From Candidatus Woesebacteria bacterium RIFCSPHIGHO2_01_FULL_44_10 (lineage in GTDB: Bacteria; Patescibacteriota; Microgenomatia; UBA8517): DNA of 13,077 nt. The notes below the pieces were generated by a model. The model saw only the letters and a program-made list of their open reading frames with translations. It was not told the DNA's origin and made no database searches. Location of the stretch: NCBI GenBank assembly GCA_001792465.1, contig MGGO01000002.1:520-13596 (forward strand), in the 5' to 3' direction. Shown piece after piece: positions 5,892 to 10,546 of the stretch (position 1 is its first letter; each line of letters begins with the position of its first letter). Position numbers and translations under genes: made by a program.

Positions 5892-7003
5892 TGAAAGTAG
5901 CATTGGTACATGATTATTTGAAAGAGTATGGCGGGGCTGAGCGAGTTTTGCGGGTTCTGGCCGACCTGTTTCCACAAGCTCCAATCTATACTGCGTTTTT
6001 GGTTAAAAATTCTACCGCGGCTAAACAGTTTGCAGACAGAAAAATTAGACAGAGTTCTTGGGCTTGGCTCATTAAGCACGGTAATTTGTATTCACCGCTT
6101 CGCTTTCTTCTGCCCTCAATTTGGAGAAGTATAGATTTATCCGATTATGACCTGGTTATTACTTCCTGTTCTGGCTACATTGCCCGGGGCTTTGTGAGGG
6201 GGAAAAAGACAAAAGTTATTGCCTATTGCCACACACCGCCCAGATTTTTATATGGTTACCAGACAAGCATCAACTGGCAAAAGTATTGGCCGGTTAGGGT
6301 TTATGCTTTAGTTGTCAATCATTTTTTGAGACTTTTTGATTTTACGTCGGCTCAGGAGGTGGATTATTGGGTAGTAAACTCTAAAAATGTTGCGGCGAGG
6401 GTTGAGAAATTTTATCGTAGAGAGTCCACGGTTATTTACCCGCCGGTGGAGGTTGAGAGATTGGTCAAAGCGAGTCAAAAAGTCAAAAAGGAAAATTACT
6501 TCTTCATTGCGGCACGACTCGTGGGAGGAAAAGGTTTAGAACAAGCTGTAAAAGCAGCGGTTGAGGTTGGGGTTAAGCTAAAAATTGCTGGTGAGCAAGC
6601 AGGGTGGGCGGGGACCAGAAAAAGACTTGAGGAGTTGAAAAGTCAAAACGTCGAACTTTTGGGGAGAGTTAGTGATCAAGAACTTTTTAACCTTTATGCC
6701 AAAGCCAAGGGTTTTATGGCTTTGGAAAAAGATGTTGATTTTGGCATGACACCGGTGGAGGCGATGGCCGCGGGTACACCGGTTATTGCTCTGAACTCCG
6801 GCGGTTATAGAGAAACTGTTATTGACGGTAAAACTGGCATCTTGGTCAAGAATACTAAAGTGAGAGCAATTCAAAGGGCCATGAAGCGCTTTAATCAAAT
6901 AAAGTGGGATAAAGAAGCACTTCAAACCCACGCAAAGAAATTTTCCAAGGAGAGATTCAAGAAAGAAATTAAAAATTTTGTAAAGAAGTTAGGCCTGAGA
7001 TAA
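5891..7003 (+). CDS. GT4-family (GT-B fold) glycosyltransferase
   Basis: The 370-residue cytoplasmic or membrane-associated enzyme is likely to transfer a sugar from a nucleotide donor to a surface glycan or lipid precursor. The N-terminal Rossmann domain opens MKVALVHDYLKEYGGAERVL, with a glycine-rich acceptor loop, and includes AYCHTPPRFLYGY at 111-123. The C-terminal donor domain starts near 200 with FFIAARLVGGKGLEQAV, containing the phosphate-binding R209 and K214. It continues to the EX7E region DFGMTPVEAMAAGTPVIA (283-300), where the first acid is D283 and the second E290. This pattern is typical of mannosyl- or galactosyl-type GT4 enzymes, but the sugar cannot be assigned. It is the last gene of the operon. 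Its start overlaps the nuclease stop (TAATG), and its last 15 bases overlap the opposite-strand gene. Confidence 0.93.
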   Translation: MKVALVHDYLKEYGGAERVLRVLADLFPQAPIYTAFLVKNSTAAKQFADRKIRQSSWAWLIKHGNLYSPLRFLLPSIWRSIDLSDYDLVITSCSGYIARGFVRGKKTKVIAYCHTPPRFLYGYQTSINWQKYWPVRVYALVVNHFLRLFDFTSAQEVDYWVVNSKNVAARVEKFYRRESTVIYPPVEVERLVKASQKVKKENYFFIAARLVGGKGLEQAVKAAVEVGVKLKIAGEQAGWAGTRKRLEELKSQNVELLGRVSDQELFNLYAKAKGFMALEKDVDFGMTPVEAMAAGTPVIALNSGGYRETVIDGKTGILVKNTKVRAIQRAMKRFNQIKWDKEALQTHAKKFSKERFKKEIKNFVKKLGLR

Positions 7004-7441
7004 CTCGTTCGAGAATGTTAAAACGAGCCCCTCCTCTTTATCTGAGCGAAGCAGCAAATGTTCATTAATAATCGAGAAAGCGATAAACGGCCGGCTGGAA
7101 TCAACCTCATTAATATAGAAAGGGTGGTCTACTCCGACGACAATCTTTTTCGCTTCCGAGGGTTTTTTGGCACCGGCTTCAATCGTTCGAACTTGAACTA
7201 AGTAAACTTTCCTCTTCTGATTATCTGTGTCTCTATAAACTTGAAGAAGTACCTTGTGGGATCCACTAGGGGTTGGAAAATCCCATCTGGTAGAGTAGCC
7301 CGAGGAGAGCCTATCAAGACGTCGCCAATTTCTATAGTCGGTGCCTCCAGAATCAGTTGAAAGATTGACCCCTATTGGAGGAGGTGGCTCTTTTTCTCCC
7401 CAGAACAGAATTCTTCGACCACCTTTCTTTTCAGGATCCAT
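6989..7441 (-). CDS. Hypothetical protein, 150 aa
   Basis: I do not recognise this protein. It has no signal peptide, TM helix or known motif. The N-terminus is basic and then proline-rich (GEKEPPPPIG at 15-24). The middle alternates strand-like stretches (SSGYSTRWDFPTPSGSHKV, then KVYLVQVRTIEAG), suggesting a mostly beta fold. The C-terminal part reads HPFYINEVDSSRPFIAFSII. Reality is supported by its length, by a promoter-like arrangement upstream (TATATT 7 nt before the ATG, TTGACA further up), and by its fit between neighbours. Its 3' end overlaps the glycosyltransferase by 15 nt in convergent orientation. It is divergent from the mutM fossil. The opposite strand has a short open frame at 7341-7523 without start support. 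Confidence 0.65.
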   Translation of the reverse strand: MDPEKKGGRRILFWGEKEPPPPIGVNLSTDSGGTDYRNWRRLDRLSSGYSTRWDFPTPSGSHKVLLQVYRDTDNQKRKVYLVQVRTIEAGAKKPSEAKKIVVGVDHPFYINEVDSSRPFIAFSIINEHLLLRSDKEEGLVLTFSNELSQA

Positions 7442-7448
7442 TTCCTAT

Positions 7449-7479
7449 AATATATCACAATTGTCAATAGTCTTGTCAA
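7449..7479 (-). promoter_or_regulatory. Promoter of the 150-aa hypothetical gene
   Basis: On the minus strand TTGACA (7474-7479) is followed after 19 bp by TATATT (7449-7454), which ends 7 nt before the ATG at 7441. The spacer is 2 bp longer than ideal. A second TTGACA at 7462-7467 is too close to serve as a -35. Confidence 0.5.
7461..7479 (+). repeat. Direct repeat TTGTCAA x2, spaced 12 bp
   Basis: TTGTCAA occurs at 7461-7467 and 7473-7479, about one helical turn apart. The second copy holds the -35 elements of both divergent promoters. It could be a regulator site; nothing else in the window identifies a binding protein. Confidence 0.45.
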
Positions 7480-7500
7480 CCTTGGCATTTGAGGTAAAAT
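7473..7500 (+). promoter_or_regulatory. Promoter of the mutM fossil, predicted leaderless
   Basis: TTGTCA (7473-7478), a 16-bp spacer and TAAAAT (7495-7500) lie 6 nt before the ATG at 7507. This is a near-consensus promoter preceding a reading frame of only eleven codons. Confidence 0.6.
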
Positions 7501-7506
7501 ACAACT

Positions 7507-7542
7507 ATGCCGGAATTACCTGAGGTAGAAGCAAAGGTTTAA
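7507..7542 (+). pseudogene. mutM 5' fossil (MPELPEVE then stop)
   Basis: Eleven codons encode MPELPEVEAKV and then TAA. The first eight residues are the invariant Fpg/MutM N-terminus, in which P2 and E3 are catalytic, and are identical to those of the intact mutM at 8189. Six of the eight codons differ from that gene, all at the third base, so it is not a recent copy. Its stop (7540-7542) shares the TTAA with the toxin stop on the opposite strand, placing the break exactly at the toxin-antitoxin cassette end. A functional leader peptide is a less likely alternative. Confidence 0.7.
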
Positions 7543-7823
7543 CCCAACAATCTTTCCAAGATTTTATAAACTTCACCCCTTGGGACAACTCCAATAATAA
7601 ATATTTCTTTAGCGGGATGTTTTAAAGAGACAATCAGGCGGTACTTACCAAATCGGATTCTATAAACATCTTTTTCTCCTTTTAGTGCAGTTGAGTTTGG
7701 TGGTTTTTTCTTCGGATTATTGGCCAATTCTAGAATGACTCTGTGAATATTTTTTTGGTGGTGTTTGGGAACTTTTTTGATGTCTTTTCTAAAACGCTTG
7801 TGAGATTCTATCTTGTAAGACAT
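7539..7823 (-). CDS. RelE/ParE-family toxin (probable mRNA interferase)
   Basis: The 94-residue basic protein starts MSYKIESHKRFRKDIKKVP. It contains the RelE-fold segments ALKGEKDVYRIRFGKYRLIV (about 53-72) and IIGVVPRGEVYKILERLL. These match the family pattern yRiRvGdYRiiY...vg.R.evYk, including the basic and tyrosine residues used in ribosome-dependent mRNA cleavage by RelE-type toxins. The ATG at 7823 is preferred over an upstream ATG at 7856 because it gives the normal family length and begins 5 nt after the antitoxin stop. It is co-transcribed with and downstream of the antitoxin, the usual order for relBE-like loci. ParE-like gyrase inhibition is the alternative, but the R.evYk ending favours RelE or YoeB-type activity. 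Confidence 0.85.
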   Translation of the reverse strand: MSYKIESHKRFRKDIKKVPKHHQKNIHRVILELANNPKKKPPNSTALKGEKDVYRIRFGKYRLIVSLKHPAKEIFIIGVVPRGEVYKILERLLG

Positions 7824-7828
7824 TCTAT

Positions 7829-8104
7829 TTACCGGGGGAGATTTTCCTCTATCCACATTTTTTCAAAGTCCTCGAAGTCGCTTTTTTTGGCGTTATGAAG
7901 CCTCTCATCAACCATTTTGCTATCGAGATAGTCTTCGACAAAGGCCTCCAGTGCTTCCAGAGTTCTGGCGTCAATGAGGTAAGCTTTAAGTTTGTTGTTT
8001 TTAAGAATCCCGACAGGTTGCCTGAGGCGTGCAGCCATCTGCAGTAGACCATCTGCGTCCTTTCTCATATCGGTAATTGTGCGCAAATTCTGACTAGTAA
8101 TCAT
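7829..8104 (-). CDS. Phd/YefM-like antitoxin
   Basis: The 91-residue product begins MITSQNLRTITDMRKDADGLL. The following segment LRQPVGILKNNKLKAYLID (35-53) resembles the Phd/YefM pattern, in which an N-terminal beta-alpha DNA-binding domain carries a conserved v.i.kngkp.avl region. The acidic C-terminal half (DYLDSKMVDERLHNAKKSDF, then EKMWIEENL) fits a toxin-neutralising tail. The ATG at 8104 is chosen over upstream ATGs (8122, 8188) because TATAAT lies 9 nt upstream and the earlier ATGs would place the promoter inside the gene. Toxin follows after 5 nt. The family normally represses its own operon; a palindrome overlaps the -35. Divergent from mutM. Confidence 0.82.
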   Translation of the reverse strand: MITSQNLRTITDMRKDADGLLQMAARLRQPVGILKNNKLKAYLIDARTLEALEAFVEDYLDSKMVDERLHNAKKSDFEDFEKMWIEENLPR

Positions 8105-8113
8105 AGTGATAAA

Positions 8114-8144
8114 ATTATACATAAATTTGTTATCTTGAGTCAAG
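8114..8144 (-). promoter_or_regulatory. Toxin-antitoxin promoter with overlapping palindrome
   Basis: The minus strand has TTGACT (8138-8143), 18 bp, and TATAAT (8114-8119), 9 nt before the antitoxin ATG. The perfect palindrome CTTGAGTCAAG (8134-8144) covers the -35. A wider GATAA/TTATC repeat (8108-8112 and 8130-8134) brackets the -10. Either could be the antitoxin operator. Confidence 0.65.
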
Positions 8145-8175
8145 AGGAAGAATCGCCACAGACCTCGTTTTTGTA

Positions 8176-8181
8176 TATAAT
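8176..8181 (+). promoter_or_regulatory. -10 element of mutM, predicted leaderless
   Basis: A consensus TATAAT at 8176-8181 ends 7 nt before the mutM ATG at 8189. It sits in the 84-bp region divergent with the toxin-antitoxin promoter. No -35 is evident. Confidence 0.55.
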
Positions 8182-8188
8182 GCAACAA

Positions 8189-9001
8189 ATGCCTGAGTTA
8201 CCAGAAGTTGAGACAATTAGAAGCCAATTAGAGAAATATTTGGTTGGCCATAAAATCGAGAAAATTGACGTCCGTGTGGCCAAAATTTTTGCCTCAGGCA
8301 AGGAAAAATTAGTTGGCGGAAGAGTTAAAAGTCTGCGACGGTTTGGTAAGGTTTTGGTGATTGACCTAACCAACGGCTATTCATTTTTGATTCACCTCAA
8401 ATTAACCGGTCAGGTGGTTTTCAGTTCTCCTAAATTGCCAAATAAAGAAAGCTCTTATACTCATGTTGTTTTTCATCTTGATAAAAATGCCAACCTCTTT
8501 TTTAATGACTCCCGCAAATTCGGCTGGATCAAAGTTGAAAAAACGGCCGAGGTTGAGGCTGAACCATTCGTCAAGAAACTTGGGCCTGAGCCACTCAAAA
8601 ATTTAACCCTCAAAAAATTTCAAGAAATATTGGCTAGCACGCGCCGACCGGTCAAGATTTTGCTTTTAGACCAGGAAAAATTAAGTGGCGTGGGCAATAT
8701 TTACGCCAATGATGCCCTGTGGGAAGCCAAGATTAACCCGAGACGACCGGCTAACAGTCTGGGTCTAAGTGAACAGTCAAAATTGTTGGGCGCAATTGAA
8801 GAGATTTTGAAAATCGGTCTCAAATATCAAGGGGCCAGTGATCAATGGTACATTACCGCCGAAGGTAAAAAAGGCCGTTATCAAGAGCATTTTTTGGTTT
8901 ATGGTCGCGTCGGCGAGAGTTGTCGGCGTTGTGGGGCAAAGATTAGGCGTGTGGTTGTCGGCGGCCGCGGCACTTTTATTTGTGCCAATTGTCAAAAGTA
9001 A
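8189..9001 (+). CDS. mutM: Formamidopyrimidine-DNA glycosylase (MutM/Fpg)
   Basis: The 270-residue enzyme excises 8-oxoguanine and formamidopyrimidines and cleaves the abasic site. The start must be ATG 8189, because removal of Met exposes the catalytic P2 in MPELPEVETIR; an upstream ATG at 8135 would bury it. E3 and E6 are present. K54 lies in RRFGKVLVIDL. The lesion-side triad reads L72 (HLKLTG, usually M), R109 and F111 (SRKFG). The helix-two-turn-helix is LLLDQEKLSGVGNIYANDAL. The C-terminal zinc finger uses C245, C248, C265 and C268, with R260 in GGRGTF. All essential parts are intact. It abuts recF directly (TAA then ATG). A diverged fossil of the same gene lies 682 bp upstream beyond the toxin-antitoxin pair. 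Confidence 0.97.
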   Translation: MPELPEVETIRSQLEKYLVGHKIEKIDVRVAKIFASGKEKLVGGRVKSLRRFGKVLVIDLTNGYSFLIHLKLTGQVVFSSPKLPNKESSYTHVVFHLDKNANLFFNDSRKFGWIKVEKTAEVEAEPFVKKLGPEPLKNLTLKKFQEILASTRRPVKILLLDQEKLSGVGNIYANDALWEAKINPRRPANSLGLSEQSKLLGAIEEILKIGLKYQGASDQWYITAEGKKGRYQEHFLVYGRVGESCRRCGAKIRRVVVGGRGTFICANCQK

Positions 9002-10018
9002 ATGATTACCAAAATTCGTCTCACTAATTTCCGTAATTTCAAAGCCCAAGTTTTTGAGTTCTCAAACAAAACTACTGTCATCGTTGGCCCCAATGCCAGT
9101 GGCAAGACAAATGTTTTGGAAAGCATTTACGCAGCTTCCACCGGGAAAAGTTTTAAAGCAAGCCTTCAGGAAGAAATGATCAATCACAAGGCTGAAATTG
9201 CCAGGGTTAAGGCTAAGGTGGGCGGAGATATTTTAGAAGTGATTTTAACCAGGGGAGAAAATGGCTGGCCAACAAAAAAACTTTTAATTAACGGCGTGGG
9301 TAAACGGTTGGTTGATTTTGCCGGTATTTTCCGGGTGGTGGCCTTTGGCCCACAGGATCTGGATTTGGTGACCGAGTCTCCTAGCCACCGGCGAGGCTTT
9401 TTGGATACGGTCTTGTCGCAAGTCGACCGCGAGTACCGCCGGGCAATTCTTTCTTATGAAAAAGGTTTGCGCCAGCGCAACCGGCTTTTGTGGCGCATTC
9501 GCGAGGAGGGAACCAACCGATCACAACTTTTGTTTTGGAATCAGCTTTTGATCAAAAACGGAGATAATCTGTCGGCGGCCCGACAGGGTTTGATCGATTT
9601 TATTAATCAAACTGGGGCGATCAATAGCCAGGATTTTTCGCTAGATTATGATAAATCAGCCATTTCCGAAGCACGCCTGGCTCAATACGCAACCGAGGAA
9701 ATCGCCGCTGCCACAACCTTGGTTGGGCCACATAGAGATGACTTTGTTTTCAGGCTTAAAAAACGTGACCTGGCGCGTTTTGGCTCCAGGGGGGAACAGC
9801 GCATGGGAGTTTTGTGGTTGAAGTTGGCTGAGCTCGCCTTTGTTGAAGAAAAAGCGGGAGAGCGCCCGACTCTGCTGCTGGATGATATTTTTTCGGAGCT
9901 TGATCACGATCACCGTAAGGTAGTCATGGCAGTAGTGCGGAGTAAACAAGCAATCATTACCACCGCCGACCCGCACTTTGTAAAAGGTCTAAAGGGGGTT
10001 GAAAAGATTAGTTTATAG
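9002..10018 (+). CDS. recF: DNA recombination/repair ATPase RecF
   Basis: The 338-residue SMC-like ATPase loads RecA at single-strand gaps with RecO and RecR. It opens MITKIRLTNFRNF, typical of RecF. Walker A is GPNASGKT (29-36). The ABC signature reads FGSRGEQR (260-267), where most RecFs have ASRGQQR or similar. Walker B is TLLLDDIFSELD (290-301), followed by the D-loop. The segment ATTLVGPHRDDF (237-248) matches the RecF pattern T..GPHRDD. Its ATG directly follows the mutM stop with no gap and no Shine-Dalgarno, so it is probably translated by coupling with mutM. In many bacteria recF lies near dnaA-dnaN-gyrB; here it is paired with mutM instead. Confidence 0.95.
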   Translation: MITKIRLTNFRNFKAQVFEFSNKTTVIVGPNASGKTNVLESIYAASTGKSFKASLQEEMINHKAEIARVKAKVGGDILEVILTRGENGWPTKKLLINGVGKRLVDFAGIFRVVAFGPQDLDLVTESPSHRRGFLDTVLSQVDREYRRAILSYEKGLRQRNRLLWRIREEGTNRSQLLFWNQLLIKNGDNLSAARQGLIDFINQTGAINSQDFSLDYDKSAISEARLAQYATEEIAAATTLVGPHRDDFVFRLKKRDLARFGSRGEQRMGVLWLKLAELAFVEEKAGERPTLLLDDIFSELDHDHRKVVMAVVRSKQAIITTADPHFVKGLKGVEKISL

Positions 10019-10035
10019 TTTTAAACTAAGGAAAT

Positions 10036-10230
10036 ATGCGAAGTGTAGAAATTATGCTGGGGGTGGAGCAGGGAACCTATATTGAAGGTGTGGATGGCAA
10101 TAAGATAATAATTACGAATTATAGAGATATGCCTCTGTGCAATCTGATAGGGTTCGACTCAAAGGAAATGGTAGATGCAGTAAGGGATCACCACGAGGAG
10201 TTGGCTGCAGACTACATTACTTCTTCTTAA
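10036..10230 (+). CDS. Small orphan ORF, possible fragment of a fold-type I PLP enzyme
   Basis: This 64-codon frame begins 17 nt after recF. AAGGA is 3 nt before the ATG, unusually close for a Shine-Dalgarno. TAAACT at 10022-10027 could be a -10. The protein includes GTYIEGVDGNKIIITNY, then FDSKEMVDAVRDHHEELAADY. This order (G.Y...vDG.....N...F...pevv.Av......y) recalls the first part of class III aminotransferases or alpha-oxoamine synthases, which are 380-450 residues long. If so, it is a truncated remnant lacking the PLP lysine and all of the large domain. It converges with the DUF5654-like gene and overlaps its end by 14 nt. I do not regard the homology as proven; it may be a genuine small protein or a chance frame. 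Confidence 0.4.
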   Translation: MRSVEIMLGVEQGTYIEGVDGNKIIITNYRDMPLCNLIGFDSKEMVDAVRDHHEELAADYITSS

Positions 10231-10486
10231 TGAGCTTCGTTAGGTTATAAGTCACGGTGACGGCGAGGATGGTCACAATCACGGCATAAATGAAAAGTGA
10301 AATTAGGCCTGAAAATTTGCCGGTAAAAGGCTTGATAAAATTGTTGACTAGTTCTTTAATTAATTCATTCCAAGCTAGTGCCGCCACCAATCCTAAACCA
10401 CTTGTAGCTAGCTTGAGCAGCTGCTCAGTCAGTTCTTTGCGGAAACCAGTTGCGTGTTTTTTGATCTTTTTGTGAATTTTTGCCAC
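10217..10486 (-). CDS. DUF5654-like small membrane protein
   Basis: The 89-residue protein has a lysine-rich start (MAKIHKKIKKHATGFRKEL). It then has a moderately hydrophobic helix with the conserved-looking LVAALAWNELIKEL (33-46), a short loop, and a TM helix at 60-81 (LISLFIYAVIVTILAVTVTY), ending in KLIKKK. The AWNE motif plus IYAvivTi resembles the DUF5654 family known from Patescibacteria and some archaea, of unknown function. The GTG at 10486 is selected because an extended -10 (TGTTATACT) ends 6 nt upstream. A longer frame open to 10630 would run through this promoter and into the fic coding region. The gene is divergent from fic, with a dyad between the two promoters. Confidence 0.75.
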   Translation of the reverse strand: MAKIHKKIKKHATGFRKELTEQLLKLATSGLGLVAALAWNELIKELVNNFIKPFTGKFSGLISLFIYAVIVTILAVTVTYNLTKLIKKK

Positions 10487-10492
10487 TGGTTC

Positions 10493-10501
10493 AGTATAAC
10501 A
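10493..10501 (-). promoter_or_regulatory. Extended -10 promoter of the DUF5654-like gene, leaderless
   Basis: The minus strand reads TGTTATACT, with TATACT at 10493-10498, 6 nt before the GTG at 10486. This fits a TG-N extended -10 and fixes the start codon. Confidence 0.6.
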
Positions 10502-10508
10502 CAAAATA

Positions 10509-10527
10509 TTCCGCAAAAGTTGCAGAA
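10509..10527. promoter_or_regulatory. Dyad centred between divergent promoters, possible operator
   Basis: TTCCGCAA-AAG-TTGCAGAA is an inverted repeat with 7 of 8 base pairs matching. It lies 10 bp from one -10 and 7 bp from the other, so a bound protein would block both -35 regions. Confidence 0.5.
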
Positions 10528-10531
10528 AATA

Positions 10532-10540
10532 TGTTAAAAT
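10532..10540 (+). promoter_or_regulatory. Extended -10 promoter of fic, leaderless
   Basis: TGTTAAAAT (TG at 10532-10533, TAAAAT at 10535-10540) ends 6 nt before the fic ATG at 10547. Confidence 0.55.
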
Positions 10541-10546
10541 TAGCGG

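Noticed and set aside
7014..7026. CTCGTT/AACGAG repeat after the glycosyltransferase as a terminator
   Set aside because: The arms are short and the loop long, with no T-run; it lies inside the opposite-strand coding region.
7341..7523. Plus-strand frame of 60 codons opposite the orphan gene
   Set aside because: It has no promoter or start support, runs through the promoter region, and its product shows no sensible composition.
8135..8188. Upstream in-frame ATG extending MutM by 18 residues
   Set aside because: MutM needs proline as the residue after the removed Met; the extension would abolish catalysis and would contain the -10 element.
7507..8212. Target-site duplication created by the toxin-antitoxin insertion
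   Set aside because: The two mutM starts differ at six third positions in 24 bases, too diverged for a duplication made at insertion, and their promoters do not match.
10016..10028. TAGTTT-T-AAACTA inverted repeat after recF as a terminator
   Set aside because: It is AT-only apart from two pairs, has a 1-nt loop and no U-tract; it cannot form a stable hairpin.
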